DNA of 64,000 nt from Halomonas gemina (GTDB lineage: Bacteria > Pseudomonadota > Gammaproteobacteria > Pseudomonadales > Halomonadaceae), in contig NZ_JAMJPK010000001.1 of the NCBI RefSeq assembly GCF_023554995.1, forward strand, positions 248,001 through 312,000, read 5' to 3'. Positions 1-12,087 of this stretch are shown here, one piece after another. Both the position numbers and the translations under genes were made by a program. The notes beneath the pieces were generated by a model that had not been told where the DNA came from, ran no database searches, and saw only the letters and a program-made list of their open reading frames with translations. Within the stretch, counting starts at the first letter, position 1; the number at the start of each line of letters is the position of its first letter.

Positions 1-577
1 CGATCAGCCTCTCGGTGTCGCGGATGCCGCCCAGGGTGTCGTCGCAGAGCGCGTCGGGGGCATGGCGGTCCATCAGTACCTTGCCGGCCAGCATGCGCAG
101 GTCACGCCGGTGGCAGGCGGAGAAGAAGGCATCGACGGAGACGGGGTGGCTGGAGCAGAACACCTGGGCGGTGGTGGTGCCGACTCGCAGCATCTCACCC
201 AGGAAGGCCGCCGACAGCAGCTCCGCATGCTCCCGCGCCGCGAACCGGCACTCCTCGGGAAAGGTGTAGTCATTCAGCCAGTCGAGCAGCTGTCGGCCGT
301 AGGAGGCCATGATCTCCAGCTGTACGTAGTGCACATGGCTGTCGATAAAGCCGGGCATGATCAACTTTTCCCGATGATCGACCACCTCGATGCCCGCGGG
401 CAGCTCGGGGGCCAGGCGGGAAAAGTCGTCCACGGCGCGGATGCGACCGTTCTCGATCCATAGTGCGCCATCTGCGATATGGCGCACGCTGCCCGCGGCG
501 GGGGTGTCCGCTTCGCCGGGGTCGGCATCGAAGCTCAGCAGTTCGGCGCGCAGCACGCGCGAGTCGTTGTTGGTCAT
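1..577 (-). CDS. guaD: Guanine deaminase, C-terminus beyond window
   Basis: Hydrolyses guanine to xanthine and ammonia in the cytosol, feeding the xanthine dehydrogenase encoded just upstream. The 192 visible codons start at the ATG at 577 (start sequence MTNNDSRVLRAELLSF). They show an amidohydrolase fold: a beta-sandwich N-terminus, then PGFIDSHVHYVQ with the HxH zinc ligands, then TFPEECRF, a family signature of bacterial guanine deaminases, and further on KVLMDRHAPDAL. The rest of the barrel, including the later zinc ligands, lies beyond base 1. It is the last gene of an xdhA-xdhB-xdhC-guaD series but is separated from xdhC by a 170-bp gap holding a REP-like element. Chlorohydrolase-type relatives are the alternative, but the local motifs and context favour guanine deaminase. 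Confidence 0.88.
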   Translation of the reverse strand, partial: MTNNDSRVLRAELLSFDADPGEADTPAAGSVRHIADGALWIENGRIRAVDDFSRLAPELPAGIEVVDHREKLIMPGFIDSHVHYVQLEIMASYGRQLLDWLNDYTFPEECRFAAREHAELLSAAFLGEMLRVGTTTAQVFCSSHPVSVDAFFSACHRRDLRMLAGKVLMDRHAPDALCDDTLGGIRDTERLI

Positions 578-603
578 CTCTCGTCGGGGCTCATCGAATT
601 ATC

Positions 604-717
604 GTGGGAGCGCACGGTCCGGCGTTCCGGCTTGCAGCGCGAAGGCGGTGGGTACTGCACCGAATGGCAACCGCCGGGCGACTGCGTCGCCCATCGCGCA
701 ATGAATTGCGCTCCCAC
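604..717. repeat. REP/BIME-like palindromic element
   Basis: The outer arms GTGGGAGCGCA (604-614) and TGCGCTCCCAC (707-717) are perfect inverted repeats. Inside lie two further perfect hairpins: GGGCGAC-TGC-GTCGCCC (676-692) and GCGCAA-TGAA-TTGCGC (696-711). The GTGGGAGCG head is the hallmark of REP elements in pseudomonads and halomonads. It sits between xdhC and guaD, in a gap with no coding potential, and could act as a transcript-stabilising or attenuating structure. Confidence 0.7.
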
Positions 718-747
718 CGGTGGCTGATGCAACTAGTGTCAGCGGTA

Positions 748-1598
748 TCATGAAAACACGCGTCTCAGCTCGGCCGGGTCGAGGCCGCGCTGGTCGCCTC
801 GTTCGGGCGTCTCGACCAGCGGCAGCAGCTCGGCGATGGCGGATATGGCGATGGCATAGGGGGTCTTGTCGCCTCCCGAGTGGCCGATGGGACAGCGTAC
901 CGTCGCCAGGGCCTCGTTCGTATGGCCGGTATCCGTCAGGCGCGTGCGGAAACTGGCCCACTTGCTCCGCGAGCCGATCAGGCCCAGCGAGGCCGTGTCA
1001 CCGCGGGTGAGCAGGGCATCCACCAGGGCGCGATCCTCGGCGTGGTCGTGGGTCAGCACCAGGGCGTGTACGCCAGGCGGCAGGGCGGCCACGGCGGCGG
1101 CCGGGTCGGGCGCGTGATGGCATTCGAGTCGCGGCTGGCGACTCGCCCAGTCGGGGAAGGCGTCTGTCCGGCTGTCGTGCCACAGCACTCGCCAGGGCAG
1201 CGGTGCGGCCAGACGCACGATCTCGCGGCCGACGTGGCCGGCGCCGAAGATTGTCAGCGTGGTGGTGCTGCCGGGGAAGACCTCGAGCAGCACATTGACG
1301 AAGCCGCCACAGCACTGGCCGCTGCGTCCGCCCAGCGAGAAGGCCTCCAGGCTCATCCTCGCCGTGCCCTCGCTCAGGCGCCGGCGGGCCGCCGCGATGG
1401 TCTGCCATTCGAAGGTGCCGCCGCCCAGGGTGTCATAGACCGCATCGGCGGTGATCACCATCCGCGCCCCGGGCTCCCGGGGCGTGGACCCGGCGCTGGT
1501 CACCTGGGTGGCCAGGGCATGGGGCACGCCCTCGCGCTGCAGGCGGTGCAGGGCGGCGTGCCAGCTCTCGGCACGCCAGTCCCGGGGGGCCGCGGGCG

Positions 1599-1602
<4 letters not shown>
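748..1602 (-). CDS. xdhC: Xanthine dehydrogenase accessory protein XdhC
   Basis: Binds and sulfurates the molybdenum cofactor and inserts it into xanthine dehydrogenase; it is a chaperone and not an enzyme subunit. 284 residues, usual length. The N-terminal XdhC/CoxI domain carries GSTPREPGARM and the Cys-rich QCCGGFVNVLLE; the C-terminal Rossmann-like domain starts at IFGAGHVG and includes LIGSRSKWASF and a late CPIG. It overlaps the end of xdhB by 4 bases (ATGA), so the two are translationally coupled. Expression should follow the xdhA promoter and the operator near 5700. Confidence 0.95.
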
Positions 1603-4134
<2,532 letters not shown>

Positions 4135-4151
<17 letters not shown>

Positions 4152-5631
4152 GGAGCATCACCTCCCGGTCAGTGTGGTCGCCCGGCTGCGCCTGATTTTC
4201 ACCAAGAAGGACCAGACGCAACCGCTCGAGCAGGTTGGCGGCGGAGAGCCGGCGGTAGTGGGCGCTGCCTCGCACATCGCTCATCGGCTGGAAGTCCTCT
4301 GCCAGCGCCAGCCTCGCGGCCTGGAAGGCGGCGGGGGACGGTGCCTTTCCCTCGAGGGCGGCCTCGGCCGCGGCGGCCCGCTTGGGGATCGCCGCCATGC
4401 CCCCGAACGCCAGTCGCACCTCGCGCAGCACGCCATCCTCCAGGCGCCAGCCGAAGGCGCCGAGCACGGCGGAGATGTCGTCCTCACGGCGCTTGGACAG
4501 TTTCCAGACCCTGAGGTGTCGACCCGCCTCGGGCCGGGGCAGGAAGACGGCGCGGATCACCTCGCCCTCGCGCAGCGCGGTCTGCTTGTAGTCGAGGAAA
4601 AAGTCGTCGAGCGGCAATTGCCGCTCGCCCTCCGGGCCGGCCAGCCACAGCCGGGCGCCCAGGGCCAGCAGTACCGGCGGGGTGTCGCCGATGGGCGAGG
4701 CGTTGGCGATGTTGCCGCCCAGGGTGCCGCGGTTGCGCACCTGGGCCGAGCCCAGGCGGTGCAGCAGGTGGGCGAAGGCCTCATGGTGTTCCTCGAGCAG
4801 TGGTTTCAGGCGCGAGTAGGTCACGGCGCCGCCGATCCACCAGCCATTGCGGTCGTCCTCCAGGGTGGTCGCCTCGATGGCCTGGAGCTCGGCGACGCGC
4901 GTGACGTCGACCACCCGCTGGTAGCGGGCCAGGCGCTGGGTGACCTCGAGCCAGAGGTCGGTGCCTCCGGCGACGATCGGCGCCTCGGGATGGCGGCTGC
5001 GTTCGTCGACCAGCTCGGCGAGGGTCCGTGGCTGGGCGAAGGCGCTGTCGTCATGGCGCTCGACGGGAGATGACGGCGACGGTCCCGCGGCGTCGGTGCA
5101 CTTCTCCAGCCATGCCGGACGTTCATGGGGATAGTCGCCCATGGAGAGCGCGGCGTCGCGAATCGGCCGATAGCCGGTGCAGCGGCAGAGGTTGCCGCCC
5201 AGTGCCGCCTCCAGGCGCTCTGGCGTCAGCGGCGCCGGGGGCGCTGCTCCGTCCTCCTGCTGATCTTCATAGAGCGTGAACAACGACATCACGATGCCCG
5301 GGGTGCAGAAGCCGCACTGGCTGCCGTGGTACGCGACCATGGCTGCCTGGGCGGGGTGCAGCGCCTCGCCCTGGGCCAGGCCCTCCACGGTGACCAGTGC
5401 CCGCCCCTGAAGCTGGTGAGCCGGGGTGATGCAGGCGTTGGCGCTGTGGTAGTGAACGCTGCCGTCGGGGCCGGCCTCGCCGATGGCCACCGTGCAGGCA
5501 CCGCAGTCACCGGAGGCGCAGCCCTCCTTGGTGCCGGTCTGGCCGAGCGAGTCGCGCAGCAGCTCGAGCACGCTGGTGTCGGGCGAGGCCTCGCAGTGGC
5601 GGGGCTGCCCGTTGAGCAGGAAGTCGATCAT
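4135..5631 (-). CDS. xdhA: Xanthine dehydrogenase FeS/FAD small subunit
   Basis: Electron-transfer subunit with two [2Fe-2S] clusters and FAD, handing electrons to NAD+. 498 residues. The first cluster ligands sit in CASGDCGACTV (C38, C43, C46) with C67; the second in CGFCTPG (C106, C109) and NLCRCTGYRPI (C149, C151). The FAD-binding region starts at PIVAGGTDLWLEV, and the CO-dehydrogenase-flavoprotein C-terminal domain follows. First gene of the xdhABC operon. Its start, 5631, faces the divergent TetR-family gene, with a RutR-type operator in the 193-bp gap. Confidence 0.96.
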
Positions 5632-5697
5632 CGCCTTGTCTCTGTTGTTGGCGTGGAAGCCTTGGCGCGTGAGCGCCCGGGGTCAGGTGATTCGATA

Positions 5698-5713
5698 TTG
5701 ACCATTCGGTCAG
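5698..5713. promoter_or_regulatory. RutR-type operator between xdhA and tetR
   Basis: The 16 bases TTGACCATTCGGTCAG fit the E. coli RutR consensus TTGACCA-NN-TGGTCAA at 12 of 14 specified positions and contain the perfect dyad TGACC-N4-GGTCA. It lies in the divergent intergenic space, 67 bases upstream of the xdhA start and 112 upstream of the regulator, so one site could control both. The match to RutR is from memory of the published consensus. Confidence 0.65.
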
Positions 5714-5824
5714 GATGTTTCCAGCTTGGTCCAGATTCGACCGCTTTGCAAGCCCGTTTGCACCTTGCAAAGGGGTGGGGCACTATCCTTGGCTTTGATC
5801 CGCCATGGGGCAGTGAGGTGGCCG

Positions 5825-6508
5825 ATGACACAGGGGAGCGCGCCCGCCGAGCGAGGGGCGAGAGAGCAGGGCGAGGCCAACGGAGTGACCCGCCAGCGTA
5901 ACGAGCGCGAGATCCTGGCTGCGGCCGAACGGGTCTTCGCCCGGCACGGCTATCGCGGGGCGAGCCTCCAGGCCATCGCCGAACAGGCCGGCCTGCCCAA
6001 GTCCAACGTGCTCTATTACATGGGCAGCAAGCGCGGCCTCTACGTGCGCCTGCTGGAGCGGATGATGGAGCGCTGGAACGCGCTGCTCGATGACATCTCG
6101 GTGGAGGATGATCCCGCCGAGGTGCTGGAGGCCTTCATCCGCAGCAAGATGCAGCTGTCGCGGCGTCACCCGGAGGGCTCGCGCCTGTTCGCCGCCGAGA
6201 TCCTCGGCGGTGCCCCCTTCCTGCAGGAGTACCTGCGCGGCGAACTGCGCGACTGGGTCGAGGCCCGGGCGCGGATCCTCGAGCAGTGGGCCGAGCGCGG
6301 GTTGATGGATCCCGTCGAGCCGGTATGGCTGATCTTCCTGATCTGGTCGGCCACCCAGCACTACGCCGACTTCGAGGCCCAGGTGCTGGGCATCACCGGC
6401 CGGGACGCGCTCAGCGATGCCGACGTCGAAGAGATCACGACCTTCCTCACCCGGGTGATCCTCAAGGGGTGCGGCGTCCGCTCTCGGGCCGACACGCCGG
6501 CCGGCTGA
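5825..6508 (+). CDS. TetR-family regulator, RutR-like
   Basis: Probable regulator of purine or pyrimidine catabolism. From the ATG at 5825 it has 227 residues. The N-terminal helix-turn-helix spans roughly residues 25-70 (REILAAAERVFARHGYRGAS, then IAEQAGLPKSNVLYYMGSK). The C-terminal half, including IWSATQHYADFEAQVLGITG, resembles the YcdC/RutR ligand-binding domain. Divergent from xdhABC, with a RutR-like operator between. In E. coli, RutR responds to uracil and thymine; here, given the neighbours, the ligand could be a purine degradation intermediate. An upstream in-frame ATG at 5726 would add 33 residues with no homology-like character and would cover the operator region, so I reject it. 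Confidence 0.88.
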   Translation: MTQGSAPAERGAREQGEANGVTRQRNEREILAAAERVFARHGYRGASLQAIAEQAGLPKSNVLYYMGSKRGLYVRLLERMMERWNALLDDISVEDDPAEVLEAFIRSKMQLSRRHPEGSRLFAAEILGGAPFLQEYLRGELRDWVEARARILEQWAERGLMDPVEPVWLIFLIWSATQHYADFEAQVLGITGRDALSDADVEEITTFLTRVILKGCGVRSRADTPAG

Positions 6509-6515
6509 TTCTTCC

Positions 6516-8951
6516 ATGACGCTGCCCATCGATTCGCGATTGGACGCCATTCGCGATGCCCTCGAGAGGCATCCGCGCGCCCTGCTGGTCGCCGAGCCCG
6601 GAGCGGGCAAGACCACCCGGGTCCCCTTGGCACTGCTCGAGACACCCTGGGCGCGGGAGGGCAGGCTGCTGCTGCTGGAGCCGCGGCGTGTGGCGGCGCG
6701 CCTGGCCGCCGGCTTCATGGCCGAGAGCCTGGGCGAGACGGTGGGCGAGACCGTCGGCTACCGGATGCGCGGCGAGAGCCGTGTCGGGCCTTCGACCCGA
6801 CTCGAGGTGGTCACTCAGGGGGTGCTGACCCGCATGCTCCAGGATGACCCCATGCTCGAGGGCGTGGCCGGGGTGATCTTCGACGAGTTCCACGAGCGCA
6901 GCCTGGAGGCGGACCTGGGCCTGGCGCTGGCGCTTGATGCCCAGCAGGGGCTGCGCGAGGAGCTGCGCCTGTTGGTGATGTCGGCGACCCTGGACGTGGA
7001 CGCCCTGCTGGGCGTGCTGGGTGCGGCCACGCCGGTGATCGACTGTCCGGGGCGGAGCTTTCCCGTCGAGACCCGCTACCGGGCCCTCAACAGCCGGGAG
7101 GAGGTTCCGCGCCAGCAGGCCACGGCATTGCTGGAAGCTCTCGAGGCGCAGGCCGGCGATGCCCTGGTGATCCTGCCCGGGGTGGCGGAGATCCGTCGGC
7201 TGGCCCGGGAGCTCGCCGGGCGGGCGCCGGCCCTGGTCGTCATGGAACTGCATGGGCGCCTGCCCCTCGACGCCCAGCGGCGCGCCCTGCGCCCCGATGT
7301 CGAGGGGCGACGCCGGGTGGTGCTGGCCACCGCCATCGCCGAGTCCAGCGTGACAGTGGACGGCGTGCGGCTGGTGGTGGATGCCGGCCAGGAGCGGGTG
7401 CCGGTCTTCCAGCCGCGCAGCGGGCTGACCCGGCTGGAGACGCGCCGGGTCAACCGCGCCAGCGCCGACCAGCGTCGCGGCCGCGCCGGTCGCCAGGGGC
7501 CTGGCCTGTGCGTGCGGCTCTGGGCCGAGGAGCAGCCACTCATTCCCCACGGCGAGCCGGAGATCATGCAGGCAGACCTGTCACCGCTGGCCTTCGAGCT
7601 GGCGCGCTGGGGCATCCGTGAGCCTGACCGGCTGGCCTGGGTGACGCCGCCCCCCGCCGCGGCTCTGGCCGCCGGTCGTGAGCTGCTGGTCCGTCTCGGC
7701 GTGCTGGACGAGGCTTTCCTCCTCACCGAGCGGGGGCGTGCCAGTGTGCGCTGGCCGACCCATCCGCGCCTGGCGGCGATGCTCGAGGGTGCCGCCGAGC
7801 TCGAGGCGCGCCCCCTGGCCTGCGCCCTGGTGGCGCTGCTGGAGGGGCGAGCCCTGGACGAGGAGCGCGACCTCGAGCAGGCACTCAAGGTGCGGCTCGA
7901 GGCTCCCCGGGCGCATCGCCAGTGGCAGCGTGACGCCGAGCGCCTGGCACGACTCGCCGGCGTGGCACTCAGGGTGGCCAGCCTGGCTCCGCTGGGTGAG
8001 CTGCTGGCCCTGGCCTATCCGGAGCGCATTGCGCAGCAGCTGGCGCCGGGGCGCTTCCGCCTGGCCAGCGGAGGCCTGGCGATCCTTCCCGAGAGCCACC
8101 CCCTGGCCCATGTCGAACTGCTGGTGGCCGCCGAGCTCGACGGCCAGGCCAGCGGTGCGCGCATCTTCCGCGCCGTGGCGCTTTCTCGAGCGCGGATCGA
8201 GGCGCTCTATCCCGGATGCCGCGAGTGGCGGGCGAGCCTGGAATGGTCGGACGAGCAGGGCCGCCTGGTGGGCGAGCAGGTGCGTGGCCTGGGGGCGGTG
8301 GTGCTGGCGCGCAGGCCGCTGGCCCGGCTGCCCCCCGAGGCGGTGCGTGCTGCCTTGGTCGAGGCGCTACGCCGTCGAGGCCTGCCGCCGGATGACGACC
8401 TGCTGCAGCTGCGCGGTCGGGTGGCGCTGCTGCGCCGCACCTTGGGAGACGAGTGGCCCGACTGGTCCGAGGCGTCGCTGCTCGAGATCCTGGAGGACTG
8501 GCTGGGCCCGCATCTCGACGGCATCACCCGGCTGGAGGTGGTGGAGCGCCTGCCGCTGGCGCGCCTGTTGCTCGACAGCCTGGCTTGGCCGCTGCGCTCG
8601 CGCCTCGATGCGCTGGTACCGGTGCGCCTGGCGGTGCCCAGCGGGGCCAGCCACCGCCTGGACTACTCGCCCTGCCTGGAGGACGACAAGCCGCCGGTGC
8701 TGGCCGTCAAGCTGCAGGAGTGCTTCGGCTGGCAGGCCTCGCCGTGCGTGGCCGACGGGCGGGTGGCGGTGCTGCTGCACCTGCTCTCACCGGCGCGTCG
8801 CCCGCTGCAGGTCACCGCCGACCTGGCCAGCTTCTGGGCCAATGGCTACCCGGCGGTGCGCCGCGAGATGCGCGGCCGCTATCCGAAGCACCCCTGGCCC
8901 GAGGACCCCATGACCGCCGAGGCCACCGCCCGCACCAAGCGGCGGCCGTGA
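6516..8951 (+). CDS. hrpB: ATP-dependent helicase HrpB
   Basis: DEAH-box RNA-helicase-type ATPase of the HrpB family; its cellular role in proteobacteria is not well settled. 811 residues, normal length. Motif I EPGAGKTT (27-34), motif II DEFH (123-126) followed by ER, motif III MSATLD, motif VI region QRRGRAGRQGPG. After the helicase core come the HA2-like and HrpB C-terminal domains; the C-terminus has the family signature around AVKLQECFGW and RYPKHPWPEDP. It starts 7 bases after the tetR stop and may be read through from it. No strong Shine-Dalgarno is visible, which suggests coupling. Confidence 0.95.
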   Translation: MTLPIDSRLDAIRDALERHPRALLVAEPGAGKTTRVPLALLETPWAREGRLLLLEPRRVAARLAAGFMAESLGETVGETVGYRMRGESRVGPSTRLEVVTQGVLTRMLQDDPMLEGVAGVIFDEFHERSLEADLGLALALDAQQGLREELRLLVMSATLDVDALLGVLGAATPVIDCPGRSFPVETRYRALNSREEVPRQQATALLEALEAQAGDALVILPGVAEIRRLARELAGRAPALVVMELHGRLPLDAQRRALRPDVEGRRRVVLATAIAESSVTVDGVRLVVDAGQERVPVFQPRSGLTRLETRRVNRASADQRRGRAGRQGPGLCVRLWAEEQPLIPHGEPEIMQADLSPLAFELARWGIREPDRLAWVTPPPAAALAAGRELLVRLGVLDEAFLLTERGRASVRWPTHPRLAAMLEGAAELEARPLACALVALLEGRALDEERDLEQALKVRLEAPRAHRQWQRDAERLARLAGVALRVASLAPLGELLALAYPERIAQQLAPGRFRLASGGLAILPESHPLAHVELLVAAELDGQASGARIFRAVALSRARIEALYPGCREWRASLEWSDEQGRLVGEQVRGLGAVVLARRPLARLPPEAVRAALVEALRRRGLPPDDDLLQLRGRVALLRRTLGDEWPDWSEASLLEILEDWLGPHLDGITRLEVVERLPLARLLLDSLAWPLRSRLDALVPVRLAVPSGASHRLDYSPCLEDDKPPVLAVKLQECFGWQASPCVADGRVAVLLHLLSPARRPLQVTADLASFWANGYPAVRREMRGRYPKHPWPEDPMTAEATARTKRRP

Positions 8952-8966
8952 GCGGCTAGCCAGGGA

Positions 8967-11735
8967 TCAGCGCGCCTCGGCCTCGTCGCGGCCGGTGGCA
9001 TGGTCGCGCGGCCTGCCGCTACCGCTCTTGCCACGTCCCCGCAGTATCTTCTTCTCCGCTTCCACGACCAGGTAGATGGCCAGGCTGCCGGCCAGGATCA
9101 CGCCCCAGTGGCCCGCTGAGAGCCCCTCGCTGCCGAAGATCAGCTGCATGAAGGGCAGGTAGGTCCAGCCGAGCTGCAGCACGACGATCAGGCCGATCGA
9201 GATCCATACCGGGCGGCTGCCGAAGATGCCCGAGAGCGACAGGGTGCTGCCGACCAGGAAGCGGCTGTTGATCAGGTAGGCGGCGCTGCCCATCACCAGC
9301 ATGTTGACCGCGCCGGTGCGGGCCAGCATCTCGCTGCCGCCGTGCTGGAGGATCCAGCTGAACATGCCGAACACGCCGGCCAGCAGCAGCAGCGAGACGA
9401 ACACCACCCGCCACAGCAGGAAGAGGTCGAGCAGCGAGGCGTCGGGGTCGCGGGGCTGGCGGGCCATGATGTCCTTCTCGGCCCCCTCGAAGGCCAGCGC
9501 CAGGCCCAAGGTCACCGCCACCACCATGTTGACCCACAGCGCCTGCAGCGGCGTTACCGGCAGGGTGGTGCCGGCCAGCACGGCGAGCATGATGGCCAGC
9601 CCCTGGCCGCCGTTGGTGGGCAGCAGGAAGGTGATGGTCTTGCGGATGTTGTCATAGACCTTGCGGCCCTCGCGGATGGCTCCGACGATGGTGGCGAAGT
9701 TGTCATCGGCCAGCACCATCTCGGCGGCCTCCTTGGCGGCCTCGGTGCCCTGGATGCCCATCGCCACGCCGACGTCGGCGCGCTTGAGTGCCGGGCCGTC
9801 GTTGACCCCGTCACCGGTCATGGCGCAGATCCCGCCCCGGGCCTGCATGGCCTGCACCAGCCGTAGCTTGTGCTCCGGGGCGGCGCGGGCGAAGACATCC
9901 ACCTCGAGGATGATGGCCTCGAGGTCCGCATCGCTCATTGCCTCGATCTCGCGCCCGCTGAGGGCGCGGTCGGTATGGGCGAATCCCAGCTGCCTGGCGA
10001 TCGCCTGGGCGGTGACGGCGTGATCGCCGGTGATCATCACCGGGCGGATGCCGGCAGCCAGGCAATCCTTCACCGCCGCGATGGCCTCTTCCCGGGGTGG
10101 GTCGAGCAGCCCGACCAGCCCCAGCAGCACGAGCTCCTCCTCGGCGTGCTCGTCGGTCAGCTCATGGACGTCCCGGACCGGCTTCTCGGCCAGGGCCAGC
10201 ACCCGCAGACCGCGCGAGGAGAGGGCATGGATGCGCTCTTCCCAGGTCTCGACATCCAGCTCCTGGTCCCCTTCCTCGGTGCGCACGCGGTGGCACATCT
10301 CCAGCAGGCGGTCCGGGGCGCCCTTGACCAGCAGGTACTGTTCACCCTCCAGCTGGTGGAGGGTCGCCATGTACTTGCGCTCGGACTCGAAGGGGATGGC
10401 GTCATGGCGGTCGTGGTCGTCGCGCAGCCTCGCGGCGGACAGGCCGGCCTTGGCCGCGGCCACCACCAGGGCGCCCTCGGTGGGGTCGCCGTGGATCTTC
10501 CAGCGGCCATCCTCTTCCGCCAGCTCGGCGTCGTTGCACAGCACGCCGACCTTGAGGAAGTGGCGCAGTGCATGGTGGTCATCCATGTCCAGTGCCGCCG
10601 GGTCGGCCTCGCCGTCGCGCACGGCATGGAAGTCGCCCTCGGGGGAGAAGCCGGTGCCGTCGATGCGGATCTCGCCGTCGGGCAGCCAGATTGCCTGGGC
10701 GGTCATCTCGTTGCGGGTCAGGGTGCCGGTCTTGTCGGAGAAGATGGTGGAGATGGAGCCCAGGGTCTCCACGGCGGGCAGCCGGCGGATGATGGCGTTG
10801 CGCCTGGCCATGGTCTGGACGCCTAGGGCCAGGCCGATGGTGACGATGGCCGGCAGGCCCTCGGGGATGGCGGCCACGGCGAGGCCCACCGCAGCCATGA
10901 ACATCTCGCTCAGGGGCTGGCCATGGACCAGTACGCCGAAGGCCGCGGTGAGCGCCGCGGCCCCCAGGATGAAGATCGCCAGCACCCGGCCGGCGCGGTC
11001 GATCTGGCGCAGCAGCGGGGTCTTGAGCTGCTCGACCCCGCGCAGCATCTCCGAGATGCGACCGATCTCGGTGCGGGCACCGGTCTCGACCACCAGGCCC
11101 CGGGCGTTGCCCTGGACGACGATGGTGCTGGCGTAGGCCATCCCGGTACGATCGCCCAGGTCCGCCTCGGCCTCCACGGCGGCCGTTTGCTTGTCCACGG
11201 GGGTGGACTCCCCGGTCAGCGAGGCCTCCTCGGTGCGAAAGCGCCGCGCCTCCAGCAGGCGCAGGTCGGCCGGGACCCGGTCGCCGCTCTCCACCAGCAC
11301 GATGTCGCCCGGCACCAGCTGCTCGGCGGGCAGGGTCTCGCGCCTGCCGTCGCGCAGCACCTTGGCCTGGGGCGAGAGCATCTGGCGAATGCTCTCCAGG
11401 GCCTGCTCCGCCTTGCCCTCTTGAATGAAGCCAATCAGCGCGATGATCAGCACCACGCCGAAGATGGCCGCCGCGTCCAGGGTGTGGCCGAGGCCCAGGC
11501 TGGCGATGGCGGCCACGATCAGCACCATCATCAGGATGTTGTTGAACTGCTCCAGCAGGCGTTTCCACCAGGGGCGGGACTCGGCCTGCTGCAGCTGGTT
11601 GGGCCCATGGTCGGCCAGGCGGTGCTCGGCCTCCACGCGTTGCAGTCCGTCGGGGCGGCTCTCGAGGCGCTCCAGGGCCTGCTCGGGCGAGAGGGCGTGC
11701 CAGTCGACGGGCCCGTTCTGGGGACGATCGGTCAT
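8967..11735 (-). CDS. P2-type cation-transporting ATPase
   Basis: Membrane pump of the P2A (Ca2+-like) group that exports or exchanges cations using ATP. 922 residues from the ATG at 11735, preceded by GGAGGA. Order: N-terminal cation-ATPase domain ([12 protein letters not shown]), TGES actuator motif, transmembrane [16 protein letters not shown], phosphorylation site DKTGTLT with D334, [11 protein letters not shown] nucleotide-binding region, [12 protein letters not shown] hinge, and six C-terminal membrane helices. The C-terminal tail is Arg/Gly-rich. An upstream in-frame ATG at 11822 lacks a ribosome site. Convergent with hrpB, 15 bases apart. The transported ion (Ca2+, Mn2+ or Na+) cannot be told from sequence alone. 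Confidence 0.92.
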   Translation of the reverse strand: MTDRPQNGPVDWHALSPEQALERLESRPDGLQRVEAEHRLADHGPNQLQQAESRPWWKRLLEQFNNILMMVLIVAAIASLGLGHTLDAAAIFGVVLIIALIGFIQEGKAEQALESIRQMLSPQAKVLRDGRRETLPAEQLVPGDIVLVESGDRVPADLRLLEARRFRTEEASLTGESTPVDKQTAAVEAEADLGDRTGMAYASTIVVQGNARGLVVETGARTEIGRISEMLRGVEQLKTPLLRQIDRAGRVLAIFILGAAALTAAFGVLVHGQPLSEMFMAAVGLAVAAIPEGLPAIVTIGLALGVQTMARRNAIIRRLPAVETLGSISTIFSDKTGTLTRNEMTAQAIWLPDGEIRIDGTGFSPEGDFHAVRDGEADPAALDMDDHHALRHFLKVGVLCNDAELAEEDGRWKIHGDPTEGALVVAAAKAGLSAARLRDDHDRHDAIPFESERKYMATLHQLEGEQYLLVKGAPDRLLEMCHRVRTEEGDQELDVETWEERIHALSSRGLRVLALAEKPVRDVHELTDEHAEEELVLLGLVGLLDPPREEAIAAVKDCLAAGIRPVMITGDHAVTAQAIARQLGFAHTDRALSGREIEAMSDADLEAIILEVDVFARAAPEHKLRLVQAMQARGGICAMTGDGVNDGPALKRADVGVAMGIQGTEAAKEAAEMVLADDNFATIVGAIREGRKVYDNIRKTITFLLPTNGGQGLAIMLAVLAGTTLPVTPLQALWVNMVVAVTLGLALAFEGAEKDIMARQPRDPDASLLDLFLLWRVVFVSLLLLAGVFGMFSWILQHGGSEMLARTGAVNMLVMGSAAYLINSRFLVGSTLSLSGIFGSRPVWISIGLIVVLQLGWTYLPFMQLIFGSEGLSAGHWGVILAGSLAIYLVVEAEKKILRGRGKSGSGRPRDHATGRDEAEAR

Positions 11736-11921
11736 CCTGTTCCTCCGGTGGGGAGCGAGAAAACTAGGTCTAGCACACAGCATGTTGCAGTGCAGTGATC
11801 CAGCGCAAGGGTTTCCCACCAAGCCCCTGCCGCCAGGAGCTGGAGGCCGAAAAATGGCGTGCCGTGGCGCCCCTCGCCCCGGGGTATGTCAGGATGGGGC
11901 CGACGCACCTGGAGAGATGCC

Positions 11922-11999
11922 ATGTCCCCATCCCGGACCTGTCCCTGCGGAAGCGGGCGCAAGTTCAAGGGGTGCTGCGGGGCTGGAGTGTCGCCATGA
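11922..11999 (+). CDS. SEC-C zinc-motif microprotein, 25 aa
   Basis: A 25-codon frame: after MSPSRT it is essentially one SEC-C motif, [14 protein letters not shown], then AGVSP and a stop. SEC-C is the zinc-binding tail of SecA and is also found fused to many other proteins; free-standing copies are rare. GGAGAG sits 5 bases upstream of the ATG. Conservation of all the motif residues in such a short frame is unlikely by chance. It lies alone between the divergent ATPase and rluF. It could be a real microprotein or the remnant of a larger SEC-C protein, since no related sequence precedes it. Confidence 0.55.
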   Translation: MSPSRTCPCGSGRKFKGCCGAGVSP

Positions 12000-12087
12000 T
12001 GCCGGCTGGCCGCCGAGCGGACCACCCCTTACACTGCCCGGCAACGTGCCCACTCGGCCCCTTCATTCCTCGTCCCGGATGCGTCCC

